A DNA stretch of 64,000 bases from Cafeteria roenbergensis. Its lineage: Eukaryota > Sar > Bigyra > Bicosoecida > Cafeteriaceae. Every line of letters starts with the position of its first letter. Positions within the stretch are counted from its first letter, which is position 1. The stretch spans positions 174,013 through 238,012 of the forward strand of contig VLTN01000057.1 of assembly GCA_008330645.1 (NCBI GenBank), written 5' to 3'. Below, one piece after another: positions 1-10,200 of this stretch. Made by a program: the position numbers and the translations under genes. The notes below the pieces were generated by a model that saw nothing but the letters and a program-made list of their open reading frames with translations, ran no database searches and had not been told where the DNA came from.

Positions 1-228
1 CGCTCCCAGGTCCTGACGGCGAAGCGGAAGCTGCTGCGCGGCGACGTGAGCGGCGCGCCCGCCGGCAAGGAATCAACGATGGTCGCGCCGGCTGCGGCGG
101 GCCTGGACTCGTCAGCGGCCGCCGCCACGCTCGGCCGCATGGAGGCTCTCATGGAGGAGGCTCTTGGCCTCATGCGCTCGGGGTCTGCGCCCGCGGGGGG
201 CGCCTCGGCGGCCAAGGCCGACCTCTGA
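1..228 (+). CDS. 3' end of an unidentified protein (partial)
   Basis: Frame 1 is open from the first base to a TGA at 226-228, so this is the last 75 residues of a gene that begins outside the window. It opens with a basic segment (SQVLTAKRKLLRG). It then becomes Ala/Gly/Ser-rich with one short amphipathic helix (LGRMEALMEEALGLM) and ends in AAKADL. No family is recognisable from so short a tail. GC at third codon positions looks as high as in neighbouring genes, which supports coding. The stop faces the stop of the minus-strand PH gene about 680 bases away, so the two genes converge. Confidence 0.55.
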   Translation, partial: RSQVLTAKRKLLRGDVSGAPAGKESTMVAPAAAGLDSSAAAATLGRMEALMEEALGLMRSGSAPAGGASAAKADL

Positions 229-904
229 TTCCTGTTCCTTGGCTTGATTTCGGTTGATCCAGCCGCGGCCTCGCTTGCCGTCGGCCTCGAGGGCGACCCG
301 AGCGTGTTGCGTGTCCCGCGGGCGACTCTGAATACTGGTAGCGCAAACACCCTGGCCCTTACACGCCTCCCAGCCCCCAGGCGCGCTTGCAAACCTCGAA
401 CCTGCGCTTCCATGGTCACTATGGTTCAACTAGGGTCCGAGTCCCCACAACTTGGATCATAGTCGGCTGCGAATTCAAGAGGAACACTCATGCCCGCGGG
501 AACGACTGGCTCGGCGCCCTGGCCTGCGATTGATGTGTGCCTCCTGGCGAAGCAGCGTTGGCCTGATGCCCGGCACTTGCCGTGGTGCGGACGACTGCTG
601 ATCGACTATGCAGCAAGGGGCGCTTCCAGCCCGCTTGCCAATCGCGCCCGCGCTCAACCGCACAGTCGCCAGCACGCTGCCGCCGCCGTCGCAGCGGCTG
701 GCGGCCAACACCTGGCCAGCCCCCCCACGGACCCGCGGCCCAGCGCTGGCACACACTCACAGAAACGCACAATCACAGGAACGCACTCTCGCGCACATCC
801 GCTCACACCACCACCACCGCTGTCACCGCCCAGTGGTGGCCAAGCCAGCTGTCAGGCCGCCCCGTTGCCTCGGAGGGCGGTTGCAGTGGCACGCAGTGCC
901 GGAG
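229..904. other. Intergenic region between convergent gene ends
   Basis: This 676-base stretch separates two convergent stops. ORFs crossing it are arginine/proline/serine-rich frames typical of non-coding GC-rich DNA. Near 750-830 it holds ACAC/CACC-rich sequence. I see no RNA gene, conserved ORF or mobile element. Confidence 0.5.
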
Positions 905-3649
905 TCACTCGTCATCGCGAGGGGGCAGAGCCGGCGGCTCTGTCTCCGCCTCCGCCTGAGGGACCACGCCTGCCTGGACCAACATCGTCGCGCCGCTGCT
1001 GTGCCGGCTCCCGACGCTGCCCGCGCGCCGGGGTGCCGTGGACGACGTCGCACGATTCGGCTCTGCAGAGCCTGCCGACGTCTGCGACGCAGTCACTGCG
1101 GCGATGGCTCCCGCGGTCTGTCGGGCGGCTGTCACCGCCAGCCCGGCCGAGCTGGCGCTCGAAGGCGACGGCATCAACTTTCCATCACCGGTCGGTCCGT
1201 TTCCAGTCACTTGCGATTCGCGAGACTCGTCAGGCGCCGAGCCCGGCGCTGCCGTGGCGGCAGCCGCAGCAGCAGCGGCAGAAGCGGCATCAGCTGCAGC
1301 AGCGAGGGCGGCCACGCTGACGTCACTGGCCGGCAGCAGGGCCACTGCAAATTGCAAACAGTCCAGGAACACCCCCCCAAGCGACGCTCGGCGCGACGCT
1401 GTCGGCTCAGCGGACCCGCCCGACGCCGCCGCCGCCGCCGCCGCCGCGCTGGCGGCGGACGGCTTGGCAGAGCCCGGGAGCCTGGCGGTTTCACCGGCAG
1501 AGTCGATCCGGCTGGTCTGACCCCCAGCAGCGAGACGGTCCGCCAGACGGGCGAGTGCCTGCCTGCAGGCGTTTCTCCAAGACCTGTCTCGCTCGCGCAC
1601 GGCCTGCTCCGCGAGCGACACTGCAGAGCCGCGAATGGCCTCTTCAAGCTCCGCCCGACTGGCCCGTGACGCGGTGGTGATGGCCTGCTGATGGCCGAGC
1701 AACACCGCTGCCCGCTTCTCGGCCGCCGCTTCCGCCCGCGAAACCGCCGCCGTGACCGCCTCCGCCTGTGCAGCCGACGCAGCGACCTCCCACGCCTGCC
1801 GGGCAGCGTCAACTGCAACTGCAACTGCATGCTCCACTTCCTCTTCCGTGTACGGCGCGTCATCGTCGTCCGACCCCGGCCCCATCACGCGCCCATCACC
1901 TGTGCGCGAAACCGCGCCTGCAAGCGCCGCCTCCGCCGCGTCGCGGGCCTCAGCTTCCTCCTCTGCCGCCTCACGAAGTGATTCCGCCTCTGCCGACAGA
2001 GCCGCCACGCGCGCAGCCAAACCCCGCTTTTCCCTTCGAAGTGAGGAGAGCTCTGCCCGCAGAGCCGCCAATGCGGCAGGGTTCGACTCGCCGGCGGCAG
2101 CGTCTGCCGGCTTGTCGCGAGCAGTTGCAGTTGCGGTTGCAGCTCTGCTCTCAAGGATGGCCCACGCAGTCTGGAGCGACGGCGGGCACGCAAGCAGAGC
2201 CAGCCGGGCGGTTTCGTCCAGGACTACTCCCGAAGAGGCAGGCATGACGAAGTTGCCGGTGGAGTCCGTCGGCCAATCTGATCGGCCGGATGCGTCGCTC
2301 CCACGGTGAGCAGCACCGGCAGAGCTGCCGAGTGGCTCGTCCCGAGCATCCGGCTCTGCCTGATGCGGGGGCGACTGGCGTGCGTCGCTTGAGGCCGCTG
2401 ACTGTTGCATAGCCGCGTCCAGCTCTGCCTGCTCCACGGCCGCGAGCACGGTCATGGCCTCCTCGTCAGCTGCCGCGGCGGTTGCGTGCGACGCAACGCG
2501 AGCCTCCATCGCAGGGTCCAGCAGCCCCTTCCACCCCGGCAGCTCAACGGACACTGCCGCGCCAGCGCGCATCTCCTCGATCCACGACAGCGCGTCGCTC
2601 ACTAGCTCGGCGCGGAAGTGAAACCGCCGGCCGCTGCTGGTCTTGACCTGGAAGGCGCGACAGACGCACGGTCCGGCAGAGCCATCAACTGGCAGAGCCG
2701 ACTCGTCCACTTCACCACTGGGCGAGTCGGCGTCGGCAGGCGCTGCCGGAGCCGCATCGGCGGCGGTGGTGGCGTTGGCGGCGGTGGCAGTGGCGGTGGC
2801 ATCGTCTGCAGCAGCGTCGGCGGTGGCGGTGGCATCGTCTGCAGCAGCGTCGGCAGTGCTCGAGGCCGTGTCGGCAGCGGCCGGCGCGTCAACGGACGAG
2901 GCTGCGTCGCCCGCTGAGGCGGCTGGGGCTGCCGTGTCCTGGGCAGCGGCGGCGGCAGTGGCGGTGGCCGCCGGTGCCGGTGCGGGCGTTGGCTCCGAAG
3001 GGGGCTGCTGCGCATGCGCCTGGGAATCCAGCTGCGCGGCTGGGTCGGCAGCGGGGGCGGCTGCGGGGGCGGTGTGCCCGTCTGATGCTTGTGATGCGTC
3101 AGTGTTGGGGGCCGCGAGTTCGTCCGCTTGCGCAGCTGCACTGGCCCCGGAACCGGTCCCAGCCTCTTGGGGCGCATCGTCCGGTTCGGCTGCAGTGCCC
3201 GGGCGGGCGTCCTGAGAGGCCTCGTCGGCTGTGGTCGCTGTCGCGTCGGGGGCGGGCGACGAGGCCTTGCCGTTGGAGTGCAACGACGCCCACACGCCGG
3301 CCGAGGGCGCGTCTCGGCGCTGCTTGGAGCGCACATCGCGCGCGCTCACTAGCTCGCACTCCGGCGGCGTGCCGCGCGGCGAGGGGGAAATCGTTGCGCC
3401 CTCAAGGTTGATCGCGCCCTTGGGGCTCTTGCTGTCGCCCGTGGTGTAGTAAAGCAGCAGGCCGCCCGAAAGGACCACGAAGCGCGTGAGCCAGCGCTTG
3501 CGGAAGGACTGCTCGCCCAGCTTGTCCAGCCAGCCGGCCTTGCCGCAGCCGCGGAGCGCCTCGGCGACTGGCACAATGTCGGACGCAAGCACCCCCTCGG
3601 CCTCCTCGTCGCGGCGCAGCCCGCGGCTGGGCCGCCGCGAGTGACTCAT
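905..3649 (-). CDS. PH-domain protein with split PH domain and coiled coils
   Basis: A 914-residue protein if translation starts at the ATG at 3649 (MSHSRRPSRGLRR). The frame is open further upstream to 3832, so the start is not certain. Residues about 37-105 carry the first half of a pleckstrin homology domain (KAGWLDKLGEQSFRKRW, then FVVLSGGLLLYY and GAINLEG). The closing strands and C-terminal helix (FQVKTSSGRRFHFRAE, then ALSWIEEMRAG) come about 220 residues later, near residues 326-365. An Ala/Thr/Asp/Pro-rich insertion with a short internal DNA repeat lies between. Residues about 523-580 and 590-710 form Ala/Glu-rich coiled coils. PH domains usually bind phosphoinositides or proteins at membranes, so a membrane-associated adaptor is inferred. 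The insertion could be an unrecognised intron, but no GTGAG/GCAG pair was found. The gene is divergent from SWR1. Confidence 0.75.
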   Translation of the reverse strand: MSHSRRPSRGLRRDEEAEGVLASDIVPVAEALRGCGKAGWLDKLGEQSFRKRWLTRFVVLSGGLLLYYTTGDSKSPKGAINLEGATISPSPRGTPPECELVSARDVRSKQRRDAPSAGVWASLHSNGKASSPAPDATATTADEASQDARPGTAAEPDDAPQEAGTGSGASAAAQADELAAPNTDASQASDGHTAPAAAPAADPAAQLDSQAHAQQPPSEPTPAPAPAATATAAAAAQDTAAPAASAGDAASSVDAPAAADTASSTADAAADDATATADAAADDATATATAANATTAADAAPAAPADADSPSGEVDESALPVDGSAGPCVCRAFQVKTSSGRRFHFRAELVSDALSWIEEMRAGAAVSVELPGWKGLLDPAMEARVASHATAAAADEEAMTVLAAVEQAELDAAMQQSAASSDARQSPPHQAEPDARDEPLGSSAGAAHRGSDASGRSDWPTDSTGNFVMPASSGVVLDETARLALLACPPSLQTAWAILESRAATATATARDKPADAAAGESNPAALAALRAELSSLRREKRGLAARVAALSAEAESLREAAEEEAEARDAAEAALAGAVSRTGDGRVMGPGSDDDDAPYTEEEVEHAVAVAVDAARQAWEVAASAAQAEAVTAAVSRAEAAAEKRAAVLLGHQQAITTASRASRAELEEAIRGSAVSLAEQAVRERDRSWRNACRQALARLADRLAAGGQTSRIDSAGETARLPGSAKPSAASAAAAAAAASGGSAEPTASRRASLGGVFLDCLQFAVALLPASDVSVAALAAAADAASAAAAAAAATAAPGSAPDESRESQVTGNGPTGDGKLMPSPSSASSAGLAVTAARQTAGAIAAVTASQTSAGSAEPNRATSSTAPRRAGSVGSRHSSGATMLVQAGVVPQAEAETEPPALPPRDDE

Positions 3650-4231
3650 TCCAGACGGCCTGAGCGGTGCGCCGATCCCGCGGCCGGCGCGGTCGTGGCG
3701 GGTCCGGGTGCCGCCGGGATGCGCCCCTTGCGGAACTCGGCGGGCGATCCGCGCTGCGGCAACCGCTCTACTCAGGGCCCGTATTTGGCCAGCTTCGGCC
3801 GAGGGAGGGTGGCAGAGTTGGGCTGGGCTCAACGGGACTCGCGGCGTCGCGCGAACTATGCTCCCCGCCTATTGCAGCGTTGACTCAGCTTCCAACTCAC
3901 CCGGCGGCTCTGCCGAGGCCGGTTCTGCAGCCTCGCCGTCAGTGGGAGCGCCGTGGTCCCGCCGGCTTGGCGAGCACTGGCGGACCGGACGGCAAGGCGG
4001 CCGACCCCGCGAAGCCCACCGCTCCCATGGACGATCCGTGAGCCTCCCGTCGCGAGCACGACTGCAGCGGCGCTTCTGGCGAATCGATTGTGCATTTCCC
4101 GGCCGCCTGCAAAGACACTGAGTGCTGCATCGGGATCCGCGCAGTGCCGCCTTTCGCGCGCATCCAGTGCCCCGAAGCGCCGTCACGCCCTGGCCGCCGT
4201 GTGATACTGAGTGCACCCTTCCCGCAGTGAC
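3650..4231. promoter_or_regulatory. Shared upstream region of PH gene and SWR1 gene
   Basis: This 582-base region lies between two divergent start codons and should hold both 5' UTRs and promoters. I see no TATA box. A GCAG sits just before the SWR1 ATG (4223-4227), so a spliced 5' leader for SWR1 is possible. Half copies of the GGCAGAG and GGCTCTGCC motifs are present (3812, 3904). Confidence 0.45.
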
Positions 4232-7200
4232 ATGGACGCCTTCTTGGCATCCTTTGGGGCAGCGGCAAAGCAGCAAAACGCCTCGCCAGCGCGGGCTGTC
4301 GTCAAGCGCCCCGCGGCTGCCGCGGCCCCCACGCCACCACAGGCTGCCTCGCTCGCCCAGCCGGCTGTGGCTTCGACTGCCAGCTGCGCCCCGGCGACCG
4401 CCCGGCGCCCGGCCCAGCCGCGGCCAGACGCTGGCCCGTCCGCTGGCCGCACGCGGCGGCAGCCAGCCCGCGACGAAGCAGCCGCCGCTCCTGCTGCACC
4501 AAAGGCGCCCCCCCGCGTGCCGACAATTGCCTCGTCAGGCGGTCCTGCTGGTGGCGCCGGCACTGGCGCTGAAACTGGCGCTGTCTCTGCCGCTGGTGCC
4601 GCGTCTGCCGCTGCCGCTGGTGCCGCTGCCGCTGCCAGTTCAGCGGCGGGGAACGACGATGCGCCCGCCCGCAGAACGAGGTCGGCGCGGGCGGCACCAT
4701 CAGCGGCCGCCACCAGCACCCGCGCCACCAGCGCCAGCAGCAGCAGCAGCAGCAGCAGCACGCACGCGCCGCCGGCCGGTGATGGCCCCGTGATGGACGC
4801 CGCACCGGCCCGGCTAGCCCAGGGAGAGCGCCGACGCCGAAGACGCGCAGCCCTGCCGGCGGCCCCAGCTGCGGGTCTGGCAGACGACCGAGGCCGGGAC
4901 GACGCTCGCGCTGGGGGCGCAGCCAGACAGCAGGGTGCCAGCGGCGGCGGTGCTGGTGCCGGCGGCGGCGGCCGTGGCGGCGGCCGTGCGGATGCCGCTG
5001 CCGGCGACGACGACGACGCTGCCGCTGCCGCTGCCTCAGGCGACGACGACGACGACGACGACGATGACGACGACGACGACGGTGACTTTGATGGGGCCAT
5101 GACAGGTCCCCCGTCCGACGACGAAGATACTCTTCTCGAGGCTGAGCAGGCCGATGCAGATGAAGTGGGGAGCAGCTCTGCATGCCAGTCGGCAGAGCTG
5201 GCGGCACTGGCAGAGGAGGAGACGATGCCTGTGGAGGCGTTGCTCGCCCGGTACGGCGGCTATACGCCGAGCGCAGGAGCGGTTTCGTCTAGCGGGCGGG
5301 ACTCGAAGCCGCCGCAAGCGGCCTCAACCCGGGCCTCTGACGCGGCCGACGCAGCGGCGCAGCCGCCGGCCGAAGGGCCACGCCGCCAAGCTGCTGACAT
5401 CCCTGAGGGGTCAAATGGCTCTACCCTGATGGCAGAGCTGGTAGCCGACGTCCGAACGTCGCGCGCAGAGTCACGGGCGGTGGCGGCATCCAGCCGGGCA
5501 AATGCGCGGAGGAGCATGAAACGTCCCCGGACCGAAACGAGTGACCCGGCAGAGCCGATCTTGCCGACGTCACAACCACAACTGCAACCGCAACCACAGC
5601 TGACGTCGTCGTCGTCGTCGTCGTCGTCATCGTCGGCAGCACCGGCAGCGGCAGCGGCAGCGGCAGCGGCAGCACCCCCCGCTTTGAGGCTCGCTGGCCA
5701 ATCCGCCACCGCCGCCGCCTCATCGGGCCCGTCGTTTGGTCAATCGTCTGGACATGTAGAGCTGCGAGCGACGTCCCTAGTGCAGATCGGAGGCCGAACA
5801 GCCATTGCGCTGCGGCCGCCAACGGCGAAAGAAGACGCCGCGGCAGTGAAGTCGATCCAAGCTGCAACTGCAACTGAAGTTGCTGCAAGCTCCGCACTCG
5901 CCCTCGTCGTCCGCCGCGCTGGCGTGGTTGCTCGGCTGACAGAGCTGGATGCTGATAGGGACGTGACTGGACTCTTCTTCCTCGGCCCGGCAGAGCCGCC
6001 GTCCACTTCGGCAGGATCCAAGAGGGCAGGGTCTGGATCCAAGTCGGCCAAACCACGAACCCCAACCGCAACTTCTGCAACTGGAGCTGCAACTGCAACT
6101 TCAACTGCGAACGGGGCAGCGCGGCCTTGGAAGCCTGCAGACTACGCTGGGCGGTGGGTTCGGGGCGGCAGGTCGCTTCTGCCCACCGTGCCGCCGGTGT
6201 GGGTCACTGGGTGGGAGCTATCCGTTGCGCCCCGACCACTCTTCCGAGCTGTCTCCGGGGTCCCGTCGCAGCGCCGCGCGACCCTGCTTGACACGGAGCC
6301 GATGGAGGTTGACAGGGCCCCCGTCGTGACGGTCGGGGCAGTCGCCGTGCCAACGTCACCAACGGCGGAGCAGAGCCGCGAAACCGCCGGGGCCCCTGTG
6401 AGCGATGACACGGTCGAGTACTGGGCCCCGTTCATCGACCCGTCCGTCTACGACGACGACGGAGGAGTTGCAGTTGCAGCAGCACGGCAGAGCCGACGCG
6501 ACGAAGCTCTGCGCAGAGCCATCGTGCCACTCTCCCCAGCTGAGGCCAGCGCTGCACAGTCAACGACAGCGCCCCCAACACCGACGTCGGCAGCAGGCGC
6601 TGGCGACCCAGGCTCGGCACGTGAAACCGCCGTGTCACCGTCCGTCACGACTGTGAACGCACGCGGTCGTCGGGCGCGTCGCTTGGCCAATCAGCAGCGA
6701 GTCTTAGCGCAGGGCAGTGACGCTGGTCCGACCCTGCCCAGGCAGGCATCCGCTGATGCCGCCGTGACTGGCTCTGCCGGGGCAGAGCGGAGCGGGGTTC
6801 CGTCGACTGCAGCGTCAGGCTCTGCCGGAGCCGGCGAACGTTCCGGCAGTGTCCGTCGGTCCTGGGACCCGTCCCTGCGCGAAACCGCTGCAGCATCCGC
6901 GGCGCGTCTCATGGAGGGGGCCCCTCCGCACACCATGTTGCAGCCAGGGCCCCTGGAGCCGCCGCGAAACCGCTCTCACTGGGACCTGCTTCTCGACGAG
7001 ATGGCGTGGCTGTCAGCTGACTACAGCGAAGAGCGACGCTGGAAGGATCGGCAGCGGAAGCAGCTCTGCCAGGACGTCGTTGCGTACTGGCGGGCGCAAG
7101 AGACGCGAAACCTCCGAGCGGCCAGGCAGGCAGAGGCCCGGCGCCGACGTCGGGCGGCTCTGCTTGCCCAGGAGGCGACTCGGTGGTGGCGCGGTGTTGA

Positions 7201-10200
7201 CAAGGTTGTGATGTGGAGGCAGCGCTGCCGGCTGGAGGCGCGACGCCGAGCGACGCTCGATCGCCAGCTGGCGTTTCTGGTTGGCCAGGTGGAGCGATAC
7301 ACAGCCATGCTGGCAGAGCCAGGCGGTGACAGCGAAGAAGTGACCGCCGGTGACGTCGTCGGGGACGTCGTTGGTAGCGTCGCCAACAATGACGTCGGCA
7401 AAGACGTCGGCAAAGACGTCGGCGCTGCTGCTCGCCGCACAGACCCTGGCGAGTCACCCACCCGCGACGCCAGCTCAGACGACGACGACGACGCTGCCGC
7501 TGCCGCCGGTGACAAAGACGACGATGACGACGACGACGACGGTGACTTTGATGGGGCCATGACAGGTCCCCCGTCCGACGACGAAGACACTCTTCTCGAG
7601 GCTGAGCAGGCCGATGCAGATGAAGTGGGGAGCAGCTCTGCAGGCCAGTCGGCAGAGCTGGCGGCACTGGCAGAGGAGGAGACGATGCCTGTGGAGGCGT
7701 TGCTCGCCCGGTACGGCGGCTATATGCCGAGCGCAGGAGCGGTTTCGTCTAGCGGGCGGGACTCGAAGCCGCCGCAAGCGGCCTCAACCCGGGCCACTGA
7801 TGGGGCACTGCCAGACGCGACAGGCGCCGCCACAGGCCCGAAGCCAGCGTCCAAGCCAGCCTCTTCCTCCTCCTCCTCCTCCTCGGCGTCGTCCTCCTCC
7901 TCCTCCTCGTCATTGAGGCCGAATCCGGAGGTTACTGCGTCGTCAGCGTCAGCGTCGGCAGCGCTCGGATCTGCAGCCGAGCCGTCGACCTCCCAAGCCT
8001 CCACGTCGCTCACTACCTCCACGAAACCGCCTCTTGCCACTCTTCCCCGTCCCGTCGGCCTGTATAAAGTCCGAATTCCGTTTCTGCTCCGGCGGGGTCA
8101 CTTGCTCCGGGCATACCAGCGACAGGGCCTTGACTGGCTCGTGAGTCTGCATGACCGCCGTCTGAACGGCATCCTGGCCGACGAGATGGGTCTCGGGAAG
8201 ACACTTCAAACGGTTTCGCTTCTCGCCCACCTGGCGGCAGAGCGGTGCATCTGGGGCCCCCACCTGATCGTGGTGCCGACGTCCACGTTGCTCAACTGGG
8301 AGCAGGAGCTGAAGCGGTGGGCGCCCGCCCTCAAGGTGGTCACGTACTACGGGTCGCCGCGGGAACGGCGGCTGAAGCGCCAGGGGTGGTCCGGGCCAAA
8401 CAGCATGCACGTCTGCGTCACGTCGTACAGCGTGGTGCTCCAGGACGCAGCCATATTCCGCCGCCGCCGCTGGTACTGCCTCGTGCTTGACGAGGCACAC
8501 TTCATCAAGAACTTCCGGTCAAAGCGCTGGCAGACCCTCATTCAGATGCCCGCCCGCCGCCGCCTCCTCCTCACCGGCACGCCGCTCCAGAACAGCCTCA
8601 TGGAGCTGTGGGCGCTACTTCACTTCCTTATGCCGCACCTCTTCCGCTCGCAGTCGCAGTTCAAAGAGTGGTTCGACAAGCCCCTCACAGGACAAGTCGC
8701 AAATGCAACTTCAACTTCAACGACAGGTGCAACCGCAACTACAACTTCAACAGTGACTGCAAGCTCGGGTTCCAGGTCCGCGGGAGCGTCTGCGGCTGCG
8801 GCGGGTGCCAGGGCAGCCGTGCCAGGCCAAACCGCTGGAGGAAGCGGAAGGGGAAGTGGAAGTGGCTCTGCCACCGGCTCTACCGGAGCGGATCAGGTTC
8901 TGGTCGGGCGGCTCCACGCTCTGCTGAGGCCCTTCGTGCTGCGTCGCCTCAAGCGTGAGGTGGCGACGCAGCTGCCTGCCAAGCGCGAAGTGGCGGTGCT
9001 CTGCCGGATGAGCCGACGTCAGCGGGTGCTTTACGAGGACTTTATGAGTCGCTCTGCCACGCGAGCGTCTCTCACTTCGGGCGGTTACATGGGCATGCTT
9101 CGGGTGTTGCTCAGCCTGCGAAAGGTGTGCAACCACCCGGACCTGTTCGAGCCCCGCCCAATTGAAGAGCCTTTGGCTCTGCCGGCTCTACCGATGGCTC
9201 TGCCGATGACAGTGCTTGCGCCCGGTTTCGCCATCGTCCAGGGCCTCGCCGCCGGGCCCGGGCCCCCGCCGCGGATTGGGTCCGGGTACTGCGGAGTGCC
9301 CCTGCAACTCACTTCGCCAAGCAGAGCCGCTGCGGGGTATTCCTCAACTGCAACTGCAACTGCAACTGGTGGGGCATCGCATTCCTCGCTCACCCACGCG
9401 CAGGCGGGTGGTGGAGCCAACGCCGGCGGTTTCGCGGGAGGGGCTGCCAGCTCAATTCGCGTGCCTGGTATCGGCATCGGTCACGGGTTGATCAGCAGTG
9501 TGTCACGGGCCGATCACGGATGTGGTCCACGGAGCAGCGTCGTGTCGCTTCGTGCAGCCATCGTGAGCCCTTCCAGCGTCGGTCAGTGGATGGTCACGAA
9601 CGCTTCCAGCGACGATGCGACTTCCAAGGGCAACTGCAACCGCAGCGACTCCGTGCAGGGGCAACGCCCCGGTGCTTCGTTCCGCGCCAGGCAGGTGACC
9701 CTTCTCACAGGGCAGGACGCCGCGGGAGAGTGGCCGCGGCTGTCTGTGGCGGAACACTCGCCCGCAGCGCACGCCACTGCCAGATACGCCTGCGAAACCG
9801 CCGAACGTGCCGGGGCGCTCCTCAGACCCCGAGCTGGAGTTGGAGGCGGATGCGGAGGCGGATGCGGAGTTGGATGCGGAGTTGGATGCGGGTCGTCGAC
9901 GCGGCGCGCAGGCGCCACAGGCGCCACAGGCCGGCTGAGCCGAACGGTCCCCTCCGCCGCGGCAGCAGCGGCAGCGGCGGCCCCCTGGGTGGACAGCGTG
10001 GCGCAGGGCGTTGCCCTGTCCCGGCTAGGCCTGGGGACCACCACCCTGCTGGTGCAGAGGGGCCCCCGACTGAGCGACGCGCTGGCAGCTGACGGCATCA
10101 CTGCCGCGTCACAGGCTTGGCTCGGAGGAGTCGGCTCTGCAAAGTCTGCGTTGGACGGCGCGCTGCGCGCGGCAGAGCCCGGATATCCGGCCGCCAGTGG

